A stretch of DNA of 64,000 bases, from the NCBI GenBank assembly GCA_028583405.1, contig CM053249.1:41135499-41199498 (forward strand), written 5' to 3'. This document shows, one piece after another, positions 32,461 through 43,137 of this stretch. Every line of letters starts with the position of its first letter. Positions within the stretch are counted from its first letter, which is position 1. The notes beneath the pieces are model-generated. The model was not told the DNA's origin. It saw nothing but the letters and a program-made list of their open reading frames with translations, and did not search any database. Made by a program: the position numbers and the translations under genes. Source of the DNA: Pogonophryne albipinna. Lineage: Eukaryota; Chordata; Actinopteri; Perciformes; Artedidraconidae.

Positions 32461-32602
32461 GGTAAGCTTCATTAATTTTTATGTTAAGGGTTGGGTGAGT
32501 TATCAGAGGTTTAGTTGGGATTGTTTTTATTGTAAGTCGCTTTGGATGATAGCATCAGCTAAATGTAATGTAATATGTCAGGAGGAATTGTGTCCTTTTT
32601 AG

Positions 32603-32939
32603 ACGATACGTCCGTCTGTCTGGCAGGAATTGTGCATGCTCCTGCAGGATAACAGTGTCTCTGAGGAGGAGCTTCTGATGCCTGGTTAGCGGGTAGGACT
32701 TGACAATATGTTGTTATTATGAACACATTCGTTATAATATGTGTTACGTATAAAGCGGATAAACCGATAAAGTAGCCAATGGGTTTGTGATCCAAGGACC
32801 CCAAACTGAAGCCTGTATGTCTCAGAGGCGGCAGCATTTATGTGTTTGGACTTGTCTGCTCACACGCTGGACATACTGTATATCATTAGCATTTGCTCCT
32901 GTGGGTAATGTCCACAGTATTGACATTTACATGTCTAAT
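32603..32939. other. unassigned sequence
   Basis: Possible mirror of the LINE end (TGTGTCCTTTTTAGACG) but no gene or repeat border recognised. Confidence 0.35.
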
Positions 32940-33030
32940 ATGTGTAATATGTAATTGTAAAGCGCTTTGAGCACCTGTAAAAGCGCTCTAAATAAAAAAT
33001 GTAATCCATTATTATTATTATTATCCAGTG
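32940..33030 (+). repeat. LINE or SINE 3' tail
   Basis: GTAAAGCGCTTTGAGCACCT, AAGCGCTCTAAATAAA and a short ATT repeat match the 3' ends of common fish retroposons. The body upstream is missing or unrecognisable. Confidence 0.55.
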
Positions 33031-33503
33031 CTGTGTGTGTTGCTGTCCTGTTGAGAGGACATGAGGTCAATTAGGTGGAGCTGGAGCGGTGGATCTCCTC
33101 TGTGAACTAAACACAGGACCCTGGTCCGCCTAAAAGAGGTGGTCTCGGGCTGCTCGCTTCTAAACTCTGGAGCGGTTCATCGCTGGTGTGAACGCAGTCC
33201 GCACCAAAACATAGCAAGCGTAGTATTTACGAGTCATGTCCTTGTTTTATTATCTAGGATGTGTGTAGGGTCATGCTTTCATTAATTCTGAAATAATTCA
33301 CGAAAAATGAAAACATTTAACCAACTTGCGTCTGGTGCACACCAAAGTGGACTTTTAGGTGTGAGAGCGACCTTAGATAGGGAGGAAAAGATCAAGCCTG
33401 AAAATGAACAGCCTTCGATGTCTGAAAAAGGGAACAAAGTAGAAGTGTGTCAGATGTCAGTTGACAGGGCCTGCTCGGGAGTCAGAAGGAGAGCAGATGG
33501 ACT
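33031..33503. other. unassigned sequence
   Basis: An open frame from 33307 (66 codons) shows no similarity that I recognise. No repeat end is visible before the foldback at 33504. Confidence 0.35.
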
Positions 33504-34683
33504 CTGAAGAGGCTTCTCAATACTCACATTTCCCCTCCTCGACTCCCCTCCTCGACTCCCCTCCTCGAGACTTACTCCCGCCCACAGGAGATGCGAGCGG
33601 AGGACCGAGGAGGGGAACCGAGGAGAGAGGAGGGGAAGCAGCAGACGTTTAAAGAAATGAGAACTCCTCTCCTCTGAGCGGTCATATTAAAGCGACGTCC
33701 GTTCATTATTACGTGGCAACAGCTGCATCAGCTGTCGAGTGTTTTGTCATAGAGCTGTATTTTATAATCTCTGTTACATCAGCTGAACATTGTTCCCCCA
33801 CATATTTACGTTGAATTCATTGAGAGTGCGGTATAATGAGACAATAACAGGCTACAGATGCGGACACACACACACACAAATATATTTATATAAATATATA
33901 CAATTTAAAGTATGAGAGCACTCTCATAATAACGTAACACAATCAGAGACTGGATATATCCCCCCCCTCTCTCTGGTCTCTGAAATGGGGAATTGAAATT
34001 ACGGGCCAAAAGTTGTATTTACAAGTATTAAAAGTAAGCAGAGGACACCAAACCAACTGAGACCCGTCTGTCCGCCGCATCTACGCACTGTACAACACAC
34101 ACCTACATACTGTACCACACACACACATACACACACTGCCTACCACACACACACTTACAGCTCCTAAAGCATAATCAGGCTACAGTCGTTGTGTATTTTA
34201 TTATGTGAAGCACTAAATGGTCTTAGAAAAATATCGACTCTTTGTTTGTAGATATCTACTAAACTACAGCAAATAAAGAGAGTAATGTAGGCCTGTTATA
34301 CTGAGTGATATATATTGTACACTGTTCTGCTTTCTGCACAACCTCACAGCTGTTCTCATTGTAAACATCGCGACGCGATGAAAGCAGTTTCTAAAATAAT
34401 ATCCAGAGGATGCATGCAGAGCTGTCATTGGCTGAGATAAGTCCGGCCGTGCGTCACGCCTCCACCGTTCCCGGAAATGCATCCGCGGAGGAGCCGTGGA
34501 GGAACCATCAGTGTATCCTCGGTTAGAGCTCCTCCAGAGAGCCTCCTCGATGCTCGGTCCTCGGTGTGCATTTAGAGAAATGAGATGTCCTTCAAAATGG
34601 CGCGCTGAAATTCATTTCCGGGTCACTACCGGAGGACCGAGGAGTCGAGGAGGGGAAATTTGAGTCTTGAGAAGCCTCTTCAG
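33504..34683. mobile_element. foldback element F2 (second copy of F1)
   Basis: CTGAAGAGGCTTCTCAA at the left is mirrored at 34667-34683. Inside these ends the CTCCTCGACTCC repeats, the CA-rich centre and the GATATCTACTAAACTACAGC and CATTTCCGGGTCACTACCGG blocks match F1 at 4775-5883. The outermost bases differ from those of F1 although they match each other across this copy. The flanking 3-mers ACT and TCT differ by one base. There is no transposase. Confidence 0.75.
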
Positions 34684-34957
34684 TCTGAGTCAGACACTGC
34701 CTCGTGCCGGAAACACAATACACTTTAGAATTTTTTTTATTCTTGATAAAACTTACAAAAAAACACCACATGTCAGTAAAAAGTCATTCCATCTGTTAGA
34801 ATTCTGAATGACCTGGTAGAATTTGACCCGTGACAAAATAAAACATATTCATCCTAAAAAACATCACCCAATAGAACAAAACTAAAGTGCCAGAATTGGA
34901 CAAAATCTATTTATCATGATCATGCAATCCAAGGTGTTTTCCACTAAAAGCTATCCG
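34684..34957. other. unassigned AT-rich sequence
   Basis: No gene or repeat recognised between the foldback and the LTR. Confidence 0.4.
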
Positions 34958-35522
34958 TGTCACAATCTTAAGGAGAACCCAAATGCAGCACTCGAGAAAC
35001 CAAGGAGAATTGGTAATAAACTTTATTGGAGATTCCACTGGATCTGAGGAATACCAACCGAGCAGTTTAACGCACCGGAGGACAGCGGGCAGAAGGTGAG
35101 TCAGGGACAGGCAGAGAGTCAGGGAGTAAGCAAGGCGGTCAGCGTAGATACAGGCAGGGTCGGATAACAGGCCAGACAGGATAGTCGAGGGACAGGCAGG
35201 ATCAGGGAACAGGCAGAGCAGGCAGATCGAGGACAGGCAGGGTCGGATAACAGGCCAGACAGGATAGTCGAGGGACAGGCAGGATCAGGGAACAGGCAGA
35301 GCAGGCAGATCGAGGACAGGCAGGGTCTGAACCGGGTAGGCAATCTAGTATCAAATGCGGGAAAGACAAGCATGAGGCAAAGTACAATCTGGCAAAGAGT
35401 GTGTGTAAGGTGCGGGTTTAAATACTGGCAGAAACTAATGGGTGCAGAAGAGAAAGAGAGTGAGCTAACGAGTGGGTGTGGAAAACAGGTGAGACAGGTG
35501 AATGATGGAGCAGACTATGACA
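34958..35522 (-). mobile_element. solo LTR on the minus strand, with minisatellite
   Basis: Read on the minus strand it begins TGTCATAGTCTGCTCC and ends TAAGATTGTGACA. A perfect 5-bp duplication ATCCG flanks it (34953-34957 and 35523-35527). The complement of GTATTTAAACCC near 35416 gives a TATA-like box, and the complement of AATAAAGTTTATT near 35017 gives a polyadenylation signal. The GCATTTGGGTTCTCC block before the 3' end resembles the LTR at 63405. An 83-bp minisatellite lies inside. Confidence 0.8.
35151..35330. repeat. 83-bp minisatellite inside the LTR
   Basis: Units starting CAGGCAGGGTCGG lie at 35151 and 35234, with a partial third at 35317. The unit is itself built of GACAGGCAG-like submotifs. 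Confidence 0.9.
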
Positions 35523-35527
35523 ATCCG

Positions 35528-37069
35528 TCTATCACGTCTATCCTGTTTTTACTCTCTCTATGCATACCTACAACATTGGGTCTTTTAACATGAATGGTGG
35601 AAGAGACATAAGAATGAGGGCAACAATATAAGGTATACATGGTGATATTATAAGTAGGCAAATTACTTTGTTTAATTTATTATTACTTTTTGCCTTTTAC
35701 CATCCTATTATTACTTTAATGTTTTTTGATGTTCCATTCTCCTGCAGGTTAAACACACACAAGCAGGACAGTGCTTTGGGTGAGGCTGTACAGTATGAGG
35801 GGAACACTACTTGACAGGATTTATTAAACACAATGTCTCAGCTGTAGATTGGTGTATATGACCTCACTGGTGATCAATTAGTATCAATATCTTGGATAAA
35901 TTCATGTGCTGCAGGAAAGGGGTTGATGTTCTAAATGTATGTGGTTGCTACCCCAGTTGTCATTAAGGGTATGGGTTCTGGTAGTCAATAAATTTGTACA
36001 TACCTTTTGGCACAGACTTATGGCCCTACTACATCCAGAGAGCAACGTGGACTTTTTAATGGTGTGGTGGGATATGGTTCCATGCAGCGTCTCTCTACCT
36101 GCCTGTAGCTGAGGGAGGTTTGCTATGACCTCACAAGGAATAAAACACTAACTCCTGGACCAAACTAATACATCTAATGAAGATGAAGGTGACATTGCTG
36201 GAGATCCTGAGGAAACAAAGACAAATGACAATCACAGGAGGGACTGCTGTAAGCCACACTGAGGGAACACACCTCAGGCTTTCAGTCAGGTGATGCTCTG
36301 TGGGGGTGGATGGAGAGCTCATTGTTCGTTTCTGAGCACTGGCTTTGACTGATTGTGTTTGTTTTCAGTAAACAAGCCCTTTTTCTTTTGAAATGATGAG
36401 TTGAGAGTGATCTGTTATCACCATGCAATACTTTGATAAAAGGACTTTAAAACACAAAACCTGTCCCGTCTGTGCTGATTGCTCTGGTGAACAGCAGCTT
36501 TCTGCATTTTAATATTTTAAAAGAACAACACTCTGAGAGGTGTGAGAGTGATCCAAACTGTATATGTGGCCCTATAAAGCTAAAAAAAAAACTCTTCGTC
36601 ATATAAATATGAATTATAGCTGCTTTAATCGAAAAACTAATTTGCTCCCATGCTGAATTGTAGCTGCCGTGTTATCGTACAGTAATGGAAAGAAATAGGA
36701 GCTGATCCAGGCAAATGAATGTAAATGGCAACTGTGTCTAAATCAGTTGTGTGGTGCTTTGTTTTAGTACATGCAATATCATTCAGTATGTGAACACACA
36801 GGTACACCCGCACCATATAAATCAAACATTTTTTGAGAATTGGAGCAGATTATTTAATTCCAGGAATTACAATTTTTCAGTATTCACCTACCGGGGAGAG
36901 AGTGGGGTTAGATGAGCCCTTTAACTAGGGAACTATCCACTTTTGTTGTCATGTGACCATCAATTCAGGAAGCACCCATCATTTATATTTGGCTGTGATG
37001 GAGAGAAGAACATGGTAAAGTGGTAAATGTGTTTTTCTCACAATAAACCATGTTCTGCTTGCAGGGTTC
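35528..37069. other. longest stretch without a recognised repeat in the left half
   Basis: AT-rich, with only short reading frames and no motif that I can assign. It may be ordinary intergenic or intronic sequence of the host. Confidence 0.4.
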
Positions 37070-37200
37070 CCGCGGGGTCTTAAAAAGTCTTACATTTGAT
37101 AATCAGAATGTAAGTCCTCAAAAAGGTCTTAAATATGATCAAAAAAATAAGAAAGGTCTTAAATATGATTTAGAAGGTCTTAAAAATGATCGGATTTGAA
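37070..37200 (+). repeat. left end of a hAT-type element
   Basis: CAGGGTTCCCGCGGGGTCTT and repeated AAAAAGGTCTTAAATATGA are the terminus and subterminal repeats of a vertebrate hAT family. The right terminus was not found before the next element at 37427. Confidence 0.5.
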
Positions 37201-37598
37201 AGGTACTTCTGTGTTGCGATAGCGTCTAAATGTGTTTTGGGGGAAATGTCCGGGCTGCAAAGTAACCAGTACGGTAATAGCCTTTCAGTTCCCCCCAACA
37301 ATTTATATTGAAATAAATCAACATGGAACCAGTAACCATTAACTTTATTTCCCCCGGCCCCTTATCGGAGAACACCCAGTTAGTAACCTAGCAACCAAGC
37401 TTCAGCTAGCGGCAGTCAGAAATTAGTAGGGATGCTCCGATCGATCGGCCGCCGATCGATATCGGCCGATATTCACGCTCTGCCGATCGATCGGTGCTCT
37501 CTAAAAATGCCGATCGCGAGAGCCGATCGCATAACGTAAAATTATGACGTAAAATACATGACACTTTTCTCTGTGCGCTGCAAAACAAGTTTGCCAAA

Positions 37599-37692
37599 AT
37601 GGCTTCACCAGTCTGGCAGTATTTTAAGTGTCCGAAAATGACAATAAAATAGCGGTATGCAACGTGTGTGAAGCAGAAATCCTGCAGCTCCA
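37599..37692 (+). pseudogene. hAT transposase N-terminus (BED zinc finger), frameshifted
   Basis: An ATG opens MASPVWQYFK. A one-base loss near 37631 then moves the continuation VSENDNKIAVCNVCEAEI to another frame. The W-x-Y/F-F start and the C-x-x-C pair are those of the BED finger at the front of hAT transposases. The remainder of the finger and the catalytic domain are absent. The position just inside the left end of the outer element agrees with it being that element's own gene. Confidence 0.65.
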
Positions 37693-37968
37693 CCCGCTGT
37701 GACGGACCGGTGAGCGGAGCAACACACACACACTAAGAGTTAGACCTAACACACTTAGCTATTTTATCTACCTCTCGAACAAGCTAAACTAGTTATACAT
37801 ATATTTATTCTTCACTGTCGGGCAGGGGCGGCGGGTACTGTAGGCTAAGCCTTCCCAAATATTTTTGTCGCATCCTGGTCAAATAAAAATATAATGTATA
37901 ATGTTTGTGTCTTTGACATTAGCGCTGCTATGCAGCCACCTGTGCCCTATACTACGAAGCCAGTTCAA

Positions 37969-38221
37969 TATGAAGGTAGATATGGTGCAAAATGCAAAAT
38001 GCGAGAGCGTGTAAAACCTGATGTGAGCACTTGCAGAAAAAAAATCTGAGCTTGTGTGCATACATTTACACTTGTATAAAATATCCACGTAACTGTGAAC
38101 CAAATGTACACTTGTATAAAAATATCCACGTAACTGTGAACCAAATTTGAAGTCACAGAAGAAAAAAAAAGTTTTGTAGCTTGTAGAAAAAAAATGATCT
38201 TAGTGATGAAATGTTCACTTG
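37969..38221. repeat. internal repeat block, first copy
   Basis: From TATGAAGGTAGATATGGTGC to GATGAAATGTTCACTTG, this block recurs at 38621-38806. The first copy is longer because the CTTGTATAAAATATCCACGT segment is doubled within it. Confidence 0.85.
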
Positions 38222-38620
38222 ATATCATAAAACTGTTGTACGCTTTCAAACACTCTGTAGTTTATTTATTTTTTAACCAGTTGTTCTGTATTCACCTTGC
38301 AGGTGCAACTCTGTGGCTTGTATCCTGGATTATATGTGTAAATCATGGATGTTTAAAGTTCATATTTGTCTAATATTAGTTTACTTTTCATTAATGAAGT
38401 ATGACGCTGCGCTGTCAGTACACTTGTCCCTGTTTGTGATTGGTCAAATGTAGCTAACCCCGCCCCTTTCACGTGAACGCGCTCTCAGCTGGAGAGAGAA
38501 ACCCTGGCTTGATTTACCGAGTTGATAACCAGCGTCGTAGGACCGCTTAGCGAGATCTCGTTTGTTAGTTTGTTGTTGTTAGTTTGTTTGTTACTCAAAC
38601 ATATCCAGGGTATGTTGAAC

Positions 38621-38806
38621 TATGAAGGTAGATATGGTGCAAAATGCGAGAGCGTGTAAAACCTGATGTGAGTGAGCTTGTGTGCTACATTTACACTTGT
38701 ATAAAATATCCACGTAACTGTGAACCAAATTTGAAGTCACAGAAGAAAAAAAAAAGTTTTGTAGCTTGTAGAAAGAAAATGAACTTAGTGATGAAATGTT
38801 CACTTG
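38621..38806. repeat. internal repeat block, second copy
   Basis: Direct repeat of 37969-38221 without the internal doubling. The interval between the copies (38222-38620) contains a CCAAT-like GATTGGTCAAA and a GC-rich CCCCGCCCCTTTCACGTG stretch near 38457. Confidence 0.85.
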
Positions 38807-39125
38807 CAAAAAAATACATATTTTTTTAAATATATATTTTCCATTACAACTGCAACTTGGTTATTACAACCTCTCAAATCAGTCATTACAACTTGACGAA
38901 TCTGCTCTGTGGCAGTATAAATCGACGAATCTGCGGTCTTGACTTTTGCTACACTTCTTGCGATAAATGTGTCGCAAAAGTAATTTTCACCTGTAGATGT
39001 GGGGGGAGGGAGGGGGGTTGGAGCGAAGGGGCGGAGCTATCAGAACAACGAGGCTCGGGTGACTGGAGACTGCGGGGCTAACGGTTCGTGTCGCTACAGT
39101 CTATGGTCGCTACCAGTCCGCTGAC
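38807..39125. promoter_or_regulatory. possible promoter region within the 4.8-kb hAT
   Basis: A GC-rich segment with GGGGGGAGGGAGGGGGGTTGG near 39001 (G-run) and GGGGCGGAGC near 39029 (GC-box-like) lies just upstream of an ATG followed by a GTAAGT donor at 39144. Promoter activity is inferred from composition only. Confidence 0.25.
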
Positions 39126-39143
39126 ATGGCGCATCAATCAACG
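39126..39143 (+). other. possible first exon end before GTAAGT donor
   Basis: ATGGCGCATCAATCAACG is followed directly by GTAAGT, a consensus donor. Joined to the next candidate exon (39869) the frame stops after three more codons, so a coding role from this ATG is not supported and a noncoding transcript is more likely. Confidence 0.25.
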
Positions 39144-39868
39144 GTAAGTTTTGCCCATTACTTGCCCAGTATTACTTTGAATATTATTATTGTGATTGAG
39201 GATTAAATCCGCTTTGAAGACCACCGTTTTATATCGTGCAGTTTAGCGGCAAAATAACGTCAGTTAGCCAGCTAACGCTAGCTTTGTTGAGTTTATGCTA
39301 GCTAAACAAGTAGTGGTTGTAGTCTACAGCAGTAATTAATATATTATAGCCTACTGCTTTGGCACTAACGGTTGATAACCGTTTATGAAAATAAAACCAA
39401 TTGAACTGTACTGAAATAATGACAAGTTTTATAATTGTCTTGGGCTCCTGCTGTGTTTTTAAAGCCTTTGTAAATTATCCATGGTATTTTCTATTTAGCT
39501 AACGTCGAAGTAGTGTATGTGAAATCAACCTCACAATAAGATGTGTGTATTACAATTATTAATGTCATATTTCAAGATGATTACTTAAATATTACAATAT
39601 GGTTGGTTGAGCTGGAGTTCATTATTCAGCTTACACGTTAACGTCACAGTCATCTGAAGATCAAACCCAAACCTTGTTGTTTTTTATTAATTGCATTACC
39701 AAATGGGTATCAAATAAACAGTAAACATTGGTAACACAACATCCAAAGTTACAGTAAAATAAAAAGGACCCTGATTCGGACAATACACAATCCAACATGT
39801 TCAACAGAAGAGAATCAGTTATATTGTTTGTACACATGGTACTTTACATATATATCTGTTTGTTTAAG
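39144..39868. other. candidate intron, no other feature
   Basis: AT-rich interval between the GTAAGT donor and a TGTTTAAG acceptor. No repeat border was recognised inside. Confidence 0.25.
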
Positions 39869-39948
39869 GTGTCCAGGTGATGCAGACAGGCTGGACCAGA
39901 GAGTGAGAGACAGAACTGGACTCCTCACAGCAGTGAACTTCAGCTCAG
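39869..39948 (+). other. candidate 80-base exon
   Basis: The segment from GTGTCCAGGTGATGCAG to CTTCAGCTCAG lies between an AG acceptor (39867-39868) and a GTACAA donor. It is less AT-rich than its surroundings and has no long reading frame. Confidence 0.3.
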
Positions 39949-40529
39949 GTACAAAGACTCTATTTTTATACTCTACAAAGAATCAAGAAAGATATTGGTT
40001 TAAATAAATGAAGTATTGACTTGAATACACTGATATACATTCCATTAAACAATACTAAATACTAGATCACCGACACATCAGTTAAGTTGAGGGTTTTTTC
40101 CGTGCAAAAGGTTACATTTAGATATTAACAAGAAATATGATTTTGTCAGCTTTCTAATTTAATGGATTGAAGGCAAAGATATTTAACACATAGTGAGAAC
40201 TGCTACTATTTATCTCTCAATATTGTCTGTAGAAAACGTGGTAAAAGTGATTCTTTCAGTGAGACAACAGAGCAAGCTTCTACAGTTGCACTACGTTTTG
40301 TAACAGTTCAATATTATTTTGATAATAACATATATTTCTATGTTGATGAACTTCATACTGTTCATTCATAATCTGATCGTCTTTGTAGCTCACTGTTGAA
40401 ATAAAAAAAAAACATTACAATTACAAAATAATTATATCTACAGCCCCTAAACACACAAACACACCGCTTTCATAAATAACACACTTGTTCTGCAATAATA
40501 TGTTTTATGTTTCCTGTCATTTTTGTTAG

Positions 40530-40940
40530 GAAAGGACATGCCTGAAAGACACAACATGTTCTCCTTCTCTGAGGGTCAAGAAGAACATCCAAGAGGAACA
40601 TTAAAAGCTGATGTTATGAGATTTTAAGACCAGTACAGGACATTCACTTAGAAACTACTTATATTGTGAAAACAAAGATCTGCACACCGAATATTTTTGT
40701 AGTCTATCAGGACCATCATTTGTTTGTGACGCTGCCTGCACCTCAGAGAAGGGGTGGTTATAGTCAGGCTTATAAAGTGTGGCGAAAAACACAGTCAGCT
40801 GATCGAATGCACCTATTTCCACATCTACACTCCATCAGCTGATTATTTCTATATGCCTCACTTTATGAGCTTCACATCGCTTGTGCCTTGTACCGCAGAG
40901 TTTGCAACGTCACAAATAAATGGGGCCAATCTTCAGTCAG
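40530..40940 (+). other. candidate terminal exon with AATAAA
   Basis: It starts after TTTTTGTTAG, reads GAAAGGACATGCCTGAAAG, and reaches an AATAAA at 40915-40920. Reading frames are short. Together with 39126 and 39869 it could form a three-exon noncoding transcript. This rests only on splice-like and polyadenylation-like motifs. Confidence 0.25.
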
Positions 40941-41348
40941 ATGTGAATGTGTAATTAACATTTTCAGTAAGAATAATGGACAAAAGGAGTGCAAATACAA
41001 TTTATTGAAATGTGAACCAAAACTTAATCAAACATGTTTTAAATAAAAAGCACATATGGACAGAAGGTGTAAACCTATTAAATGTATAAGTGAACACATT
41101 TAGTCAAATAAAGTGACAGACTAGGTGTAAAGGTCTCACTAGCACTGAGCTAGCTATCCATCCAGTTAAACCGTTTGAAAGAAAACTCCAGCGCAGTTGT
41201 CAGTTTTACTACGACGCTGAAGTTGGCTTCCGATTCAGAGTATCCGATTCGGCAGTTAAGGGAAAAGTTAAGGGACATTTAATTTACAGCACTGAGCGAA
41301 CAATCCTCCGTGTTTGAACCTCTTAAATCGCTGCATAGCCGATTTATC

Positions 41349-41599
41349 TGGACTGGATTATCCCAGAGAGTCTAAAGATTATTTATAACACAGTTTCAGA
41401 TTTGTGAAACCTTAATTCTATTTGTGAAAATACAAACAAGGGAGATTTCAATGCTTTTTTTACATGTAGACCACATTAGACCAGGTCCTGATCTAAAACC
41501 ACTAGACCTACACTCATCAAATCTGGACTGGATTATCCCAGAGGGTCTAAACATTCTTTATAACACAGTTTCAGATTTGTGAAACCTTTATTCTAACGA
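41349..41599. repeat. 79-bp direct repeat pair
   Basis: Copies starting CTGGACTGGATTATCCCAGA lie at about 41349 and 41525, and both run through AACACAGTTTCAGATTTGTG. A unique spacer separates them. Confidence 0.75.
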
Positions 41600-41979
41600 A
41601 ACAGCCTGAAAAGGAGACCGTCCGTTAAACACAATACAAACACGCCTTTTTGAATAGTGTGTATTAAACTCTTTGTGTCTTTACTTACAATAATACAAGC
41701 TTACAATACAAGGACAAAATGGTCCGACGGGTAGGCTACGTAACGGTCTTCACCTCCAGACGCTGCTCTCTCTCTCTGCAGCTGTGTCACCCGGAGTCTG
41801 TGTGTACGCTGCGCTACGCTGTGCGCGCATGATGCAGGACCGTACCAAATGTTTTAGGGGGTTTAGGTTACTCATTATTAAAATAGGTAAATGAATTGCT
41901 TGTTATAATGATTTGAGAAGGTTGTTGTGGACATAGTGGTCTTTCGATTTACTAATAACAGTTTTAAGAACCAAAAAGT

Positions 41980-42060
41980 TAGGGGGGCAGCTGGGGGGGC
42001 AAAGCTCTTTAGTGGGGGGGCAGCTGCCCCCCCTTGCCCCCCGTAGATCCGCTCCTGATG
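41980..42060 (-). repeat. hAT-type end with G-runs
   Basis: The complement of TGCCCCCCGTAGATCCGCTC resembles a fish hAT terminus (GAGCGGATCTACGGGG). G- and C-runs flank it. The second end is not clear. Confidence 0.4.
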
Positions 42061-42214
42061 CCATCCCCCCTCATCCCCCCTCAACTCGAGTTCTGGCCTT
42101 AAGGGCCTACATAGTTGTTATGCTATACCACATTGTCCTTCACTGGATGTATAATGAGCTGCACTAAACTACATTTTAGCATTTAAAATACCTAGCCATT
42201 CTTTAGCGGTTATT

Positions 42215-42363
42215 TTGGTGAAAGTAACTGAAAAGTAACTAAAGTAGTGTAACTCATTACATTTCAGATGCAGTAATATTGTAATGTAACTTATTACTTT
42301 AAAAAGACAGTAATAAGTAATATGTAATATATTACATTTTGGAAGTAACTTGCCCAACACTGT
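42215..42363. repeat. GTAACT MITE end fragment
   Basis: Repeated AAAGTAACT and TAATGTAACTTATTACTTT run to the end GTAACTTGCCCAACACTG, the right terminus of the common fish hAT MITE. Only one terminus is preserved. Confidence 0.5.
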
Positions 42364-42823
42364 CAATGATCTGATTGATGATGTAATATGAATGATAAGT
42401 GCGACACGTCGGCGTCTTCTCTACGGCAGTTTAAACTGTATTTCCTTTATCCTGTAATATGACTTGAGAGATTTAAACTCTGCACACTGAGTTGATCTCT
42501 TTTCTATAGACGCCGGAGGCGGGCAGCGTCAGGTAAAAAAAGTTATTTAGCCTTCCCAAACCTGAGCCTCACGCGCCGCCTATGCTGTCGGGTCACTCAT
42601 TACTGGATCAGTGAGCTGCATGAGATACTGACAGGCTGTCAGGAGAGGGAGAGAGGAAAAGAGAGCGCTTCCGCTCATTTCTCCCGTGTTATTATCCAAA
42701 GTTAATGTAAACTGGAATAATGTACTTCATTTGAATGTAATAATTATGTTGGTTGTTGTTTGTGGAAGCTCCAGTGAATGAGCCCCATTAACTGAGTTTT
42801 AAACATCACTTTAAATGGAAGAT

Positions 42824-43014
42824 TACATTACATGTCATTTGTTAGACGCTTTTATCCAAAGTGACTTACATACTCAATACTGTGGACAATCCCCACAGGA
42901 GCAATTTGGGGTGAAGTGTCTCAGGGACACAACGACATGCTGACTGCAGTGGGACTCAAACTCGCTATCCCCTGATTCAAAGTCCAGCACACTATCCACT
43001 GAGCCAGCCTCCCC
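42824..43014 (-). mobile_element. tRNA-derived SINE with L2-type tail
   Basis: On the minus strand it starts GGGGAGGCTGGCTCAGTGG, with a box A (TGGCTCAGTGGATAG) and a box B (GAGTTTGAGTCCC), then a body and the tail GTAAGTCACTTTGGATAAAA followed by TGTAATGTAA. AAGAT flanks both ends (42819-42823 and 43015-43019), consistent with retroposition. The tail matches the L2-type LINEs at 32532 and 47190, which probably supplied the enzyme. Confidence 0.85.
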
Positions 43015-43137
43015 AAGATCCCCATAGGCCCCGCCCACTCGATCGGATCGGCCGATACTGATTCCGGCGATCGGCCCCAATCGGTATCTTCGAATCTACT
43101 TACAAATAAATATGGGGAAGTGTAAGTTCAACCGTAT

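Larger units (their letters stand above)
31195..32600 (+). mobile_element. CR1-group (Rex1/L2-like) LINE, 5'-truncated
   Basis: It begins inside the reverse transcriptase at [13 protein letters not shown] and runs through the C-terminal domain to about 32460. A tail of the L2 type follows (TTGTAAGTCGCTTTGGATGA and TAAATGTAATGTAAT at 32532-32575). The 5' truncation with a preserved 3' end is typical for LINE insertions. No flanking duplication was identified. Confidence 0.8.
37823..42584. mobile_element. hAT-type element, 4.8 kb, with noncoding cargo
   Basis: The left end CAGGGGCGGCGGGTACTG and the right end complement CATAGGCGGCGCGTGAGG are imperfect inverted repeats. The subterminal AGCCTTCCCAAA occurs at both ends. 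A perfect 8-bp duplication CTGTCGGG flanks it (37815-37822 and 42585-42592). The interior holds duplicated blocks, splice-site-bounded segments (39126-40920), two 79-bp repeats and MITE ends. No transposase fragment was recognised. Confidence 0.85.
37427..43099 (+). mobile_element. BED-type hAT element, outer, heavily disrupted
   Basis: The left end TAGGGATGCTCCGATCGATC, followed by CGGCCGATATTCACGC, is the start of a fish hAT family. The right side near 43015-43099 (GATCGGATCGGCCGATACTG...CCCCAATCGG) has the matching subterminal repeats, but its last bases have decayed, so the end is approximate. A BED-finger start lies at 37599. A 4.8-kb hAT (37823-42584) and a SINE (42824-43014) are nested inside. 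No target duplication is confirmed. Confidence 0.55.

Noticed and set aside
33307..33507. 66-codon open frame that could be a host exon
   Set aside because: It is hydrophilic and has no recognisable domain, no clear splice borders and no partner exon.
35119..35387. Overlapping Leu/Pro/Cys-rich frames on the minus strand
   Set aside because: They are readings of the 83-bp minisatellite inside the solo LTR.
40754..40954. 66-codon open frame in the 4.8-kb hAT
   Set aside because: No similarity recognised, and it overlaps the candidate noncoding terminal exon and its polyadenylation signal.
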